Positions 8,693-17,229 are shown, counted from the first letter of the stretch. The stretch is DNA of 29,216 nt from CAZHDI01 sp964531285 (GCA_964531285.1 CAZHDI010000039.1:1-29216), one strand, 5' to 3'. Program-made: numbers and translations. Notes: generated from the letters alone by a model not told the origin.

Positions 8693-9802
8693 ATGATACG
8701 GGATTGGATCGCGCGGCGCGGCGTCCTGGCGGGTGTCGCCGCATCGGGTGCGGCAACCCTGATCGGACCCGTTTGGGGCGCATCGCAAGACCCGAATGCC
8801 CCGTACATCTGTCCGCCCTGCGGCTGCGCCATGGACGGCAAGGACTTTGCGAAACCCGGAACCTGTCCGGCGTGCGGGATGCGTTTGGTCCCCAAGAACC
8901 CGGTGTTCGAGCCTGGGCGCCTGAGCGAAGGAGCGAACCTGTTCCAAACCCGGGGTGGTCGGGGCCGCGCGGCGAGCCGTATCACGGTCCATTACTACCG
9001 CCCCAGGACATTCACGCCGCACTCCCCCATTCTTCTTGTCCTGCCCGGTGCCGGACGGGACGGCGACGAGTACCGGGACGCCTGGATCGACACAGCGGAG
9101 GCCGCGGGCGTGCTTGTGGCAGGGCTGACCTATCCGGAAGCGGACTATGATTTTGCCGCCTATCATCTCGGCGGGACGGTTACGGACCTTGTCCTGCGCA
9201 ACATGCCTCTAGGGCCTGACCGCAGTCCGCCGAGCCGGATTCATCTGGATGATGACGACATTGTCTTAACCGTAAATCCGGACCGCGGAGCATGGCTCTT
9301 TGCGGACTTCGACCGGATCTTTGGATTGATCACAACGGCAACGGGATCGCAGCGGACGGGATATGATGTGTTTGGCCATTCTGCCGGCGGACAGATCCTC
9401 CATCGCGCTGCCTTGTTCCATCCGAACATGAAGGCGGAACGGATCGTCGCGGCCAATGCCGGGCTCTATACCTATCCTGACCGCGCGCTGCCCATGCCGT
9501 TCGGCTTGAAGGGCACCGGGATCACGGATGCGGATCTGGCTAAATCTTTCGCGGCGCCGTTGACTGTTCTGATCGGGGCCCACGACGATGCCCGGGAGAC
9601 GCGGGGAACCTTGCTGCATACGCCGTTGGCGGATCGGTACGGAACACACCGTCTGGCGCGGGGCCGGGCCTTTTTTGAGCAGGGCCGTGAGCGGGCGCGG
9701 GCCATGGGCACGGCATTCCACTGGCGCCTACAGATTGTTCCCGACGTCGGTCATGATTTTCGCCTGATGAGCCAAGCGGCAGCTGATCTGCTTTATCGCT
9801 AA
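8693..9802 (+). CDS. Exported alpha/beta hydrolase with N-terminal heavy-metal-binding Cys ribbon
   Basis: This is a 369-residue protein. The start at 8693 is preceded by a perfect AGGAGG (8681-8686) six bases away, so the longer frame from 8648 is rejected. The N-terminus has Arg-Arg (ARRGVLAG) followed by a hydrophobic stretch and GASQ, suggesting Tat export. Residues 38-68 hold five cysteines (Cys40, 43, 45, 58, 61) in YICPPCGCAM and PGTCPACGMRLVP, like the heavy-metal-binding domain found on copper/zinc efflux proteins. The rest is an alpha/beta hydrolase: LLVLPGAGRDG forms the oxyanion region, Ser230 sits in GHSAGG, His354 in VGHDF, and a likely acid is near IGAHDD. The substrate is unknown; a polyester or carboxyl ester is possible. 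Lying next to the sulfatase locus may be incidental because a long gap separates them. Confidence 0.85.
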   Translation: MIRDWIARRGVLAGVAASGAATLIGPVWGASQDPNAPYICPPCGCAMDGKDFAKPGTCPACGMRLVPKNPVFEPGRLSEGANLFQTRGGRGRAASRITVHYYRPRTFTPHSPILLVLPGAGRDGDEYRDAWIDTAEAAGVLVAGLTYPEADYDFAAYHLGGTVTDLVLRNMPLGPDRSPPSRIHLDDDDIVLTVNPDRGAWLFADFDRIFGLITTATGSQRTGYDVFGHSAGGQILHRAALFHPNMKAERIVAANAGLYTYPDRALPMPFGLKGTGITDADLAKSFAAPLTVLIGAHDDARETRGTLLHTPLADRYGTHRLARGRAFFEQGRERARAMGTAFHWRLQIVPDVGHDFRLMSQAAADLLYR

Positions 9803-10139
9803 CGGACGGTTCGGAGCGCGCATCGCCAGCCTTTCGGAACAATCTGAGGCCATTCTCGGGGTCTTCGCACCTGCAAAAAAACGGCAAAAGGGCGGTGCTT
9901 TTGCATGCCGCTCTGAGGCGTCATATTGAGAAAATCGCATATGAAACAAAGGTATTCTGCCATTCAGGGTCGCGTGAACCGCGGCAAAACTGTTGACAAT
10001 CTTGCAGGCATCTCCTCAGACTGAAAGGACGGCGAAGGGCTTTGACCCGACGCGCGCAACGGTGATCAACACCGGACTAAGACGGATCGGCGGGCCCGCG
10101 ATGGGGCGGATAACAGCCGGGGCCAGTTGGGAGGAGCGG
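9803..10139. other. 337-bp gap upstream of the sulfatase locus, with an inverted repeat
   Basis: No convincing gene was seen. An inverted repeat, GCAAAAG (9884-9890) and CTTTTGC (9898-9904), encloses a 7-base loop. Read on the minus strand it is followed by a run of seven T, so it resembles a weak terminator pointing left, though no minus-strand gene feeds it. TTGACA at 9993-9998 matches a sigma-70 -35 box but has no good -10 partner at the usual distance. The segment around 9900-9960 is locally AT-rich, as expected of a promoter. The stretch from about 10000 to 10139 could be a long leader for the sulfatase. Confidence 0.4.
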
Positions 10140-11708
10140 ATGAACACACAAGGGCGCCGGATGCCGGGCCGATGGGCTGTCGGGATCGCCATGTTTGTTG
10201 TCATCGCCGCCGCCGGTCTGGTGCGCGCGGCTGAGAGCGGCGGCGCCGCGCCCGGTCCGGCTGCGGGACAGCGGCCGAACATCGTTATTCTGCTTGCCGA
10301 TGACTTGGGTCTCCATGACGTCGGCTATATGGGCGGTGATGTCCGTACACCACATATCGACCGTCTTGCCGCTGACGGGCTGACCTTCGCGGATTTCTAT
10401 GCCATGGCGTTCTGTACGCCGACCCGGGCCGGATTGCTGACGGGGCGCTGGCCGATCCGCTTCAGCCTGATGCACCGGGTCGTCTGGCCCTGGACCGGCG
10501 ATGGTCTGCCGGCTGATGAGCGCACCCTGCCGGAAGCGCTGGGCGATGCGGGCTATGGCACGCGCGCGCTTGTCGGCAAGTGGCATCTCGGGCATGGCGA
10601 TGCGGTCTACCATCCGCTCAATCATGGGTTCACCTCGTTTCTCGGCACCTATAACGGGGCCATCGACTATTACACCCGGCGTCTGGCTGGTGAACGCGAT
10701 TGGCACCGCGACTATGAGCCTGCGCCGGGCGAGGACTATGTGACCGACGAAATCGGCCGGGAGGCCGAGGCCGTGATCCGCGCGGCCGCGGGCGGGGAGC
10801 CCTTTTTCCTGCTGACATCGTTCACCGCGCCCCATCAGCCGAACCAGGCGCCCCAAGAACTGATCGAGTCCTATGCCGCCATGGACGACGAGACCCGGCA
10901 GGTCCATGCCGCGATGGTCACCGCCATGGACACGGCCATCGGCGGCATTCTCACGGCGCTGGAAGAAACCGGCGCCCTGGACAACACACTGCTGGTGTTC
11001 CTGAGCGACAATGGCGGCTCTCTGACCTTCGGCGCCGATAATGGCCCTTATCGGGGGCAAAAAGGTTTGGTGTTCGAAGGCGGCATCCGGGTCCCGGCGC
11101 TGGTCCATTGGCCCGCAGGCGGATTATCCGGAGGCGAAACGATCGAGGGCCGGGTGGGGTATATCGACCTGATGCCGACCTTGCTCACCCTGGCCGGTAT
11201 CGAGGCGGGCCCCTCGGCCTTCGACGGGGTGGATCTGACACCGATGATCCGCGAGGGCGCCGGGGCGCCGGACCGGCCCTGGTTCAGTTTCCGCGCGGTT
11301 CCGTCCGGTGAGTTGCTGTCGGTGATCGACGGGCGCTGGAAGTTCGTGCGCATGGGTGCGCCGATCCTGGCGACACCCGAGAGTTCGCCTGAGGGTTCGA
11401 CTGAGGCTTCGACTGTTCAAGAGTTTCTGTTCGATCTCGAAACCGATCCCTATGAGCAGACCAATCTGAAAGATCGGCATCCCGACATTCTGGCACGCCT
11501 TGACGCCATGGCCCGAGACTTCCGCGCGCTTGAGGCCAGGGGCCCCTCCGTTGATTTCTATGACGGCGCCGCGCCGATCACCCGGGAATGGCATGGCCGC
11601 TTCAGCCGCGGCGAAGCGCCTGAGGCCCTGAATGGCCCGGTGCCGGGCTTCACACCGGCGGACGATTGGCGTGTCGATCCGCCAGCGGAGGAATCCGTCA
11701 AACCATAA
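10140..11708 (+). CDS. Exported type I sulfatase (arylsulfatase family, formylglycine-dependent)
   Basis: This is a 522-residue protein. The ATG at 10140 has GGGAGGAG just upstream; a longer frame from a TTG at 9993 has no ribosome site. The N-terminus is an uncleaved-looking signal or signal peptide ending near VRA-AES. The sulfatase fold begins with PNIVILLADDLG (metal-binding Asp pair). Cys92 lies in FCTPTRAGLLTG, the C-x-P-x-R signature whose cysteine is oxidised to formylglycine. GKWHLGHG and SDNGG complete the active site. It hydrolyses sulfate esters, probably in the periplasm. It lies 65 bp upstream of the TonB receptor gene and likely shares its transcript. A three-unit repeat (ESSP, EGST, EAST) sits at residues 414-425. 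The substrate is unknown. A maturase must be encoded outside this window, since the SUMF1-like domain at the left edge lacks the cysteines. Confidence 0.94.
   Translation: MNTQGRRMPGRWAVGIAMFVVIAAAGLVRAAESGGAAPGPAAGQRPNIVILLADDLGLHDVGYMGGDVRTPHIDRLAADGLTFADFYAMAFCTPTRAGLLTGRWPIRFSLMHRVVWPWTGDGLPADERTLPEALGDAGYGTRALVGKWHLGHGDAVYHPLNHGFTSFLGTYNGAIDYYTRRLAGERDWHRDYEPAPGEDYVTDEIGREAEAVIRAAAGGEPFFLLTSFTAPHQPNQAPQELIESYAAMDDETRQVHAAMVTAMDTAIGGILTALEETGALDNTLLVFLSDNGGSLTFGADNGPYRGQKGLVFEGGIRVPALVHWPAGGLSGGETIEGRVGYIDLMPTLLTLAGIEAGPSAFDGVDLTPMIREGAGAPDRPWFSFRAVPSGELLSVIDGRWKFVRMGAPILATPESSPEGSTEASTVQEFLFDLETDPYEQTNLKDRHPDILARLDAMARDFRALEARGPSVDFYDGAAPITREWHGRFSRGEAPEALNGPVPGFTPADDWRVDPPAEESVKP
11379..11414 (+). 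repeat. Three in-frame 12-bp tandem units inside the sulfatase gene
   Basis: GAGAGTTCGCCT, GAGGGTTCGACT and GAGGCTTCGACT follow one another. They encode ESSP, EGST and EAST and lie between two conserved sulfatase segments (before FLFDLETDPYEQ). They are probably a flexible surface-loop expansion that can change length in frame. Confidence 0.75.
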
Positions 11709-11773
11709 CAGCGCAGACCGCGGATCCCAGCGGCAGGCCGCCGGATCCGCCCAATGATCAAGGGGAGACGACC

Positions 11774-13987
11774 ATGAAAAAACTGCTTTGCCTTGCCGGC
11801 GTGAGCACCGGCGCACTGATCGCGGTCTCGGCGGGTGCCTGGGCGCAGGACACCGGCACATCGGCCGGCGCGACGGCTGATGTGGACCGCGAGACCATCG
11901 TGGTGACGGCGCGGCGCCGGGAAGAGGCGCTGGAAGATGTGCCGATCAGTGTCACAAGCATTGGCGGCGACGATCTTCAGGATCTGTTGGTGGACACGAC
12001 CGCCGAATTGCTGCGCCAGATCCCGGGCGCCACCCTGGTGAACGGCGGACCGGAATATCTCAATGACGTCTCTTTGCGCGGTCAGGGCGGCGGCCGTGTC
12101 GGCTTTTCGGAAACCGCGACGGGTCTGTATCGCAACGGCCATTATGTCGCCGGCGGAGGATTTGGCGGGCGCAGCCTGAACCGGCTCGATCTGTTCGATG
12201 TGGGACGGGTCGAGGTCTTGCGGGGTCCTCAAGGGGCGCTTTACGGGCGCAATGCCGTGGGCGGGGCAGTCAATGTGATCGCCGCGCCGGTCCGTCTCGA
12301 TGAGTTCGGCGGCTGGATGCGGGCGACCTATGCGGATGTCGACCGTACGGTACTGGAAGGCGCGGTGAATGTGCCGCTGGTGTCGGATACGCTCGGCGTG
12401 CGGTTGGGCGGCTTCTGGTACGACCAGGACGACGGCTTCATCACGGCAGTGAACACTGGCAATGTGATCGATGTGCAAGAAGAGATCGGTCTGCGCGGCA
12501 CCGTGCGCTGGGCGCCGACCGACCGGCTCGATCTTACGGCCACGGTCGAGTATTTCGATGCCGAGCAGCCGTCCTTCGCCGTCGGCTTCCGCCCCGCTTT
12601 GTTTAATGGTCAGCCGCTGGACCCCGACCGGTTCGAGCGTGTGCTCAGTGACGAGAGCTTTGTCGATATCGTCGAGCACGAGGCGTTTTTCGATGCGGTC
12701 TATGCGGGCGATTGGGGCGACTGGCACCTGAAACTGTCCTATGAGCAGCGCGATGCCGAGCGGGTCGATGAGGATCTCGACCGCTTTATCGGCTTCCAGG
12801 GTGTCTCGTTCGGCCCCAACGAGGTCGTTCTGTTCGCCGATCAATTTGAGGATTACGAAAAATACGGCGTCCAGGCCTATGTCACCTCGCCGCAATCGCT
12901 TGACCGCTGGACCTGGCTTGGCGGCGTCGAGTTCCTCTACAATGAGGATGCGGTGACCACGGTCAATCGCGGTGGCAATGCGGTGATCCCGCCGCTGCGG
13001 GCTCTCCTGCGCGATGACGACTCGGTGGAGGATCTGACCTCCTACGCAGTCTACGGCGCGGCGTCTTATGATCTCACGGACCGGTTGAATGTCGGCGTCG
13101 AGGGTCGTCTTCAGACGGATAATAAAGAATTCACCTTCGTGCGGACGCCGAATGATCCGGCGTCCCTGGCCGGAGCCATCGATGTCAGTCTCGACGAGAC
13201 CTGGACCCGGTTCACGCCGGCGCTGACTCTCACCTACGCGCTGGACGATGCGCAGAACATCTATGCGCGGGCGGCGACCGCGTACCGGCCGGGCGGCTTC
13301 AACACGGGCATCCCCTCTGATGTTCCCGATGCGGACCAGCTTCTGCCCTATGATCCGGAATACACCTATGGCGCGGAGATCGGCTGGAAAGGCCAGTATT
13401 TCGACGGCGCGCTTCGGGCGGCGGCGAATGTCTATTACAGTTTCACTGAGGATGTGCAGTCGGTGACCCAGGCCAGCGAGACGGTCACCCAGTTCATCCT
13501 GCAGAATGCCGGCGACAGCACGATCTACGGGTTCGAGGCGGAAGTCTCCGGCGTGACGGATCTGGGCTTTGGCAGCCTCGACACGACCTTCGGCTTCTCG
13601 TCGAACCGCGGGGAATTCGCCGACGGTACGGTCGTTTTGCTGGAAGGCGTCGAGACCGACATCGGCGGCAACCGGGTGAACCGGACCCGCGATTACATCG
13701 TCAACATCAACCCGGTGCTGACCATTCCGGTCTGGACCGACTGGACCTTGAGTGCGGGTGCCAATCTCCAGATGGAGGGCGGCGGCTTCGAAAATGCCTC
13801 GAACGGCCGCGCACTCGATCATTATGAAATCGTCGATTTCACCCTGGCACTGGGCAACGGCACCTGGCGGGGCGTGGCGTTCGTTCAGAATGCGTTCGAC
13901 GAGATTTATCGGATCCAGACGGTGAGCACCAATGAGTACTATAATCAGCGCCGCATTTATGGGGCGTCGTTGACCCTGCGGTACTGA
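11774..13987 (+). CDS. TonB-dependent outer-membrane receptor
   Basis: This is a 737-residue receptor. AGGGGAG lies six bases before the ATG at 11774. A signal peptide ends near AWA-QD. A TonB-box-like ETIVVTARRREE is followed by the plug domain (DVPISVTSI, LLRQIPGATL, VSLRGQG, VEVLRGPQGALYGRNAVGGAVNV) and a 22-strand-type barrel ending in GASLTLRY with a terminal aromatic. Such receptors import siderophores, vitamins, carbohydrates or other large ligands using TonB energy. The sulfatase upstream and the GntR and PhoD-like genes downstream suggest an organic ester ligand, not iron, but this is inference from context. The plug resembles the large FecA/CirA-like class common in sphingomonads and Caulobacter relatives. 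A strong hairpin follows the stop codon. Confidence 0.95.
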   Translation: MKKLLCLAGVSTGALIAVSAGAWAQDTGTSAGATADVDRETIVVTARRREEALEDVPISVTSIGGDDLQDLLVDTTAELLRQIPGATLVNGGPEYLNDVSLRGQGGGRVGFSETATGLYRNGHYVAGGGFGGRSLNRLDLFDVGRVEVLRGPQGALYGRNAVGGAVNVIAAPVRLDEFGGWMRATYADVDRTVLEGAVNVPLVSDTLGVRLGGFWYDQDDGFITAVNTGNVIDVQEEIGLRGTVRWAPTDRLDLTATVEYFDAEQPSFAVGFRPALFNGQPLDPDRFERVLSDESFVDIVEHEAFFDAVYAGDWGDWHLKLSYEQRDAERVDEDLDRFIGFQGVSFGPNEVVLFADQFEDYEKYGVQAYVTSPQSLDRWTWLGGVEFLYNEDAVTTVNRGGNAVIPPLRALLRDDDSVEDLTSYAVYGAASYDLTDRLNVGVEGRLQTDNKEFTFVRTPNDPASLAGAIDVSLDETWTRFTPALTLTYALDDAQNIYARAATAYRPGGFNTGIPSDVPDADQLLPYDPEYTYGAEIGWKGQYFDGALRAAANVYYSFTEDVQSVTQASETVTQFILQNAGDSTIYGFEAEVSGVTDLGFGSLDTTFGFSSNRGEFADGTVVLLEGVETDIGGNRVNRTRDYIVNINPVLTIPVWTDWTLSAGANLQMEGGGFENASNGRALDHYEIVDFTLALGNGTWRGVAFVQNAFDEIYRIQTVSTNEYYNQRRIYGASLTLRY

Positions 13988-13997
13988 TAGCGACAGG

Positions 13998-14028
13998 CGG
14001 TGCTCGGACCAGCAGCGCCCGAGCACCG
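13998..14028 (+). other. Strong hairpin between receptor and GntR genes
   Basis: CGGTGCTCGG (13998-14007) and CCGAGCACCG (14019-14028) form a perfect 10-bp stem with an 11-base loop. There is no following T-tract. It begins ten bases after the receptor stop. It may stabilise the receptor mRNA, partly terminate transcription and so lower regulator expression relative to the receptor. Confidence 0.6.
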
Positions 14029-14070
14029 GGCCGATGACGGCACGGCCGGATAGGGTTGAAGGAGATCTGA

Positions 14071-14760
14071 ATGACCGAGACCGTCGTGCCCTTGCGCCCC
14101 TCTTCGCGGCCCTCGTCGGAGGAGATTGCCGACGAGCTGATGCGGATGATCGGGCGCCGGGATGTCAATCCCGGTGAGCAGTTGCGCGAACAGGCCCTTG
14201 CGGACTTTTTCGGGGTCAGCCGGGGCCCGGTCCGCGAGGCGCTGATCCGGTTGGCGGCGGCGGGCGTTGTGCGGATCGACTCCAATCGCGGGGCGTTCGT
14301 CACTTGTTTGTCCGACAATGAAGTGATCGCCAATTCCGAGATGACGGGCGTGCTGATGGGCTTGGCCGCACGCCGGGCCGCCGAGCACGGCACGCCTCAG
14401 GAGATTGAGGCGTTTGTGGCGGCGGGACATCGTCTGTGTACCGCCATGGACGCCCGCGAGGCGACGGCGGACGATTACATTGCGCTGGCCCGCGATTGCT
14501 TCCGGTGCATGCTGACGGCCAGCCATAGCGAAAGCCTAGCCATGAGCCTGCGCGGATTTATGTATCGCGGACCGTCCGCGGTCTTCACCCGGTATGGTGT
14601 GCGCACCCGGCCCCAGCGGCGCCAACGCGCCCGGCAATGGCTTAAGGTTGCCGAGGCGGCGCGGGATGGGCGCGGGACGGTTGCGGAAAGCGCGGCGGTC
14701 AGTATCCAGATGACCACGTTGAAAGCCGCATTGAAGGTTGCCGAGGAACTCGGCTTTTAA
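14071..14760 (+). CDS. GntR-family (FadR/FCD-type) transcriptional regulator
   Basis: This is a 229-residue DNA-binding regulator. AAGGAG (14059-14064) precedes the ATG by six bases. Residues about 12-80 form the GntR winged helix-turn-helix (IADELMRMIGRRDVNPGEQL, LADFFGVSRGPVREALIRL, VRIDSNRGAFV). The rest is helical and matches the FCD ligand-binding shape, though on the short side. FCD-type GntR proteins usually sense small organic acids and repress neighbouring catabolic genes. Here the gene lies between the TonB receptor and the PhoD-like gene on the same strand, so it probably regulates this locus and itself. The operator is not identified. Confidence 0.92.
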   Translation: MTETVVPLRPSSRPSSEEIADELMRMIGRRDVNPGEQLREQALADFFGVSRGPVREALIRLAAAGVVRIDSNRGAFVTCLSDNEVIANSEMTGVLMGLAARRAAEHGTPQEIEAFVAAGHRLCTAMDAREATADDYIALARDCFRCMLTASHSESLAMSLRGFMYRGPSAVFTRYGVRTRPQRRQRARQWLKVAEAARDGRGTVAESAAVSIQMTTLKAALKVAEELGF

Positions 14761-14783
14761 GTCTGGGGCGGCGGGCGGGGACC

Positions 14784-16427
14784 ATGGAACCGACAAGGCA
14801 TGAGACCTCCAGGACGGCGGCGTGGCGCCGGCGCGATGTGCTGGCCGCGGGCGCCGGTGCGGCCGGTGTCCTCGCCTTGCCCCATGATCGGGCACAGGCC
14901 GCGTTCGACGACGGCGATGTGCGGCACCTTCTGGTCACGGCCAATGAGCGGGAGATTCAGGTCAAGGCGTCGCTCAAAACACCGGTGCCGGAGGGCGTCA
15001 GGCTCACCGCCGGCGACCGGTCCGTGGCCGGCATCCGCTCTGACAGCGAGGGGCGTTTCTGGCGCTTCCGGCTTCAGGACCTGCGGCCCGCGACGCAGTA
15101 CGCGCTCCAGATTCAGGGACCGCGCCGCGCGTTCTGTGCGCCGTGGCCGGTCAAGACCTTTCCGGCGCCGGACGCTCTGCCCTCATCGTTCCGCCTGCTG
15201 ACCTTCACTTGTGCGGGCGGCATCGAGGGATCGGCCCTGCCGGGCGGCATCGAACTCTTCCGGTCCCTGGCCTTCCGCCGCCGTCTGCTGGCCCGGGCGC
15301 TGTCCTTTGGTCCCGATGCGGTGATTGCCAATGGCGATCACATCTATTGGGATCAACAGACCTTCCTGGATCATCCCGTAGGCGCGATCCGCGCTCTCGC
15401 CCGCCGGTCCTTCGAACCTTACGGTTTTTTCGAGCCGGACGAGCCAATGATCGGTACCGGGAACGAATCGGTGCTCACGCGTGTGGCCGATCCTCAAATC
15501 GCTGCGCTCTATGGCACGATGCTGCGCTCGGTTCCGGCGTTCTTTGTGAGCGACGACCATGACTATTTCGAGAACGATGTGGCGAGCGCGCGGATCGTCA
15601 GCTTTCCGCCCGATCATTTTCAGGTCCGCGCGCAACGCGCAACCGCCGCGCTCTACTATCCGGCGTTTCTGCCCGATGCGGCGCGGCCGCTGGGACTGGC
15701 GGGCACGCGCCTGTCCGATGGCGGCCTGTCGGACGCATACGGAACCCTGCGATATGGCAAACTGTTCGAGGCCCTGATCTATGATTGCGGACGGTTTCTG
15801 TCGCTCAAAGGGCCCCATGCCGGACTTATCTCTCCGGATGCGGAACGCTGGCTCATGGCGCGGACAGCGGCGAACGATACGGCGCACCTTGTTCATGTGC
15901 CGTCCCATCCCATGGGCTGGACGGCTGGGAAATGGCGCGAGTGGTACCCCGATCTTCCTGAGGCGGGCGAGCTTTACGCGCCGGAGCCCGGCCAGGAGAC
16001 CGCGAAGTATTTCTGGCAGGACGGCTGGTGGCGCCAGCATCAGCGCCTGCTGACCGCGCTCACGGCCAACCGGGCGCGCCCGGCCGTCATGGTCTCCGGT
16101 GACCTCCACGCCAGCGGGTGGGACCGCATCGTCGCATCCGGCAATCTGGATCTCGGCGATCATCCGGTCACGACGGTTCTGGCCGGCCCGTTAGGATCGT
16201 CCACCGGTGGATGGCCGTCCTTTGCCCGGGGGAGGGCGCCGGGGGCGCCGCGCGATCTAACCTTGGCACGCGGCGCGGCACCGCAGGAGAAGAACGGCTT
16301 TACGCTGATTGATGTGGAGCCGGAGCGGATGGTGATCCGCCTGTTCGCCTGGCGCGAACCGGACCCGGTCGAGGCCATCGATACGCTGGAGCCCTATGAC
16401 GTGATCGAATTGCGCCGGCCGTCATAA
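14784..16427 (+). CDS. PhoD-like metallophosphatase/phosphodiesterase with Tat signal
   Basis: This is a 547-residue exported enzyme. The N-terminus has WRRRDVLAAGAGAAGVLAL, a twin-arginine export signal typical of PhoD, which is folded and metal-loaded before export. After an Ig-like N-domain (residues about 45-130) comes the metallophosphoesterase core: NGDHIYWD with Asp185, DDHDYFEND with residues 257-260, HVPSHPMGW, and SGDLHASG with Asp440 and His442. PhoD enzymes hydrolyse phosphate mono- and diesters using Fe and Ca. The start has only a weak purine site (GCGGGCGGGG), and the gene begins 23 bases after the GntR stop, suggesting co-transcription. This member is divergent, so activity on another ester is possible. 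It would release phosphate, or open a substrate, in the periplasm. Confidence 0.88.
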   Translation: MEPTRHETSRTAAWRRRDVLAAGAGAAGVLALPHDRAQAAFDDGDVRHLLVTANEREIQVKASLKTPVPEGVRLTAGDRSVAGIRSDSEGRFWRFRLQDLRPATQYALQIQGPRRAFCAPWPVKTFPAPDALPSSFRLLTFTCAGGIEGSALPGGIELFRSLAFRRRLLARALSFGPDAVIANGDHIYWDQQTFLDHPVGAIRALARRSFEPYGFFEPDEPMIGTGNESVLTRVADPQIAALYGTMLRSVPAFFVSDDHDYFENDVASARIVSFPPDHFQVRAQRATAALYYPAFLPDAARPLGLAGTRLSDGGLSDAYGTLRYGKLFEALIYDCGRFLSLKGPHAGLISPDAERWLMARTAANDTAHLVHVPSHPMGWTAGKWREWYPDLPEAGELYAPEPGQETAKYFWQDGWWRQHQRLLTALTANRARPAVMVSGDLHASGWDRIVASGNLDLGDHPVTTVLAGPLGSSTGGWPSFARGRAPGAPRDLTLARGAAPQEKNGFTLIDVEPERMVIRLFAWREPDPVEAIDTLEPYDVIELRRPS

Positions 16428-16474
16428 TGCGCTCATCCGTGACAAGACGAACAAATCGATATGGGAGACCAGAC

Positions 16475-16981
16475 ATGATCCGGACCATGACCGCCACGTG
16501 CCTTGCCCTTGCCGCGATGCTTGCCGCCGCATGGGCGGATGACACAAAGGCAGAGATCGGTGCCGTGTTCGCCGGGGTCGGCTTCACCCATCATCAGGAG
16601 GCGCTCGACTGGGCGGCTTCGGGCGTCCATGAGGGTCCCTTTCATATGGTCAATCTGCTGAAGTTCCGCGACGAGGCGCTTTATGAATCGGACGTGTTCC
16701 CACCGGCGACGGGACGGGAGGCTCAGGCCCGCTACGGTCAGGCCATGCGCGAGGTGGTGACCGCGTTCGGCATTGAGCCCCTCTATGTGGGGCGGGTGGA
16801 GGCCGTGGCTCTGTCGCTGGGCGTTGAGCCCGATCACTGGGACATGATCACGGTGATCCGCTACCCCGATGCACAGACCTTGTTGCGGCTGGTCGAGGAC
16901 CCGCGCTATCGGGCGGCCATCGTCCACAAATATGCCGCGCTGGAACGCACGGCGGCCATCATAACGATCCCGCCGCGGTGA
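16475..16981 (+). CDS. Small exported DUF1330-like (dimeric alpha-beta barrel) protein
   Basis: This is a 168-residue protein. The ATG at 16475 has GGGAG seven bases upstream and opens a clean signal peptide (TCLALAAMLAAAWA-DD). An earlier in-frame ATG at 16427 overlaps the PhoD-like stop but lacks a ribosome site and would add charged residues before the signal, so it is less likely. The core HMVNLLKFRDEALY, the central arginine-rich strands and VIRYPDAQTLLRLVEDPRY fit DUF1330, a ferredoxin-like fold related to antibiotic-biosynthesis monooxygenases. Most family members are cytoplasmic, so a signal peptide is unusual. It is the last gene of the sulfatase-receptor-PhoD run. Function is unknown. 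Confidence 0.8.
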   Translation: MIRTMTATCLALAAMLAAAWADDTKAEIGAVFAGVGFTHHQEALDWAASGVHEGPFHMVNLLKFRDEALYESDVFPPATGREAQARYGQAMREVVTAFGIEPLYVGRVEAVALSLGVEPDHWDMITVIRYPDAQTLLRLVEDPRYRAAIVHKYAALERTAAIITIPPR

Positions 16982-17100
16982 AGCCGGCACCAGCCTGGTT
17001 TGGCGGAACCCTGGTCGGCGCCGGACCCCGGTGGGTGCAGGAGCCGTCAGCGGTTCCATGGGCAGATCCATGGGCGCATCAATCGGCAGGCTGCTGCATT

Positions 17101-17149
17101 TTGACACAGGCAATGGTCCGAAGCGTGACGATTTGATGAATGTCATCAA
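17101..17149 (+). promoter_or_regulatory. Candidate -35 box and 17-bp palindromic operator upstream of the WF/GPW-module gene
   Basis: TTGACA (17101-17106) matches the sigma-70 -35 box, but no clear -10 follows. TTGATGA (17133-17139) and TCATCAA (17143-17149) form a perfect inverted repeat around ATG, about 80 bp before the next start codon. It resembles a dimeric-regulator operator. It is not a canonical FNR box, because the half-sites TTGAT and ATCAA are seven bases apart instead of four. Confidence 0.45.
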
Positions 17150-17229
17150 TTCTTCGTTGTGGCGTCGCACCGCTATCGCTATGTCTCACGCATGCGTGAA
17201 ACCAGCGTTTAGAGGCGATGAGGGGCACT

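Noticed and set aside
9884..9904. Hairpin as a terminator for the hydrolase gene
   Set aside because: On the plus strand no T-tract follows, and the A-run precedes the stem. It would work only on the minus strand, where no gene ends.
11558..14026. Minus-strand open frame of 822 codons antisense to the TonB receptor
   Set aside because: It is an artefact of GC-rich codon bias. The translation has no signal, domain or ribosome site, while the plus strand encodes a full receptor.
17133..17149. FNR/CRP-type box reading of the palindrome
   Set aside because: The TTGAT and ATCAA half-sites are separated by seven bases, whereas FNR sites have four. It is kept only as a generic operator candidate.
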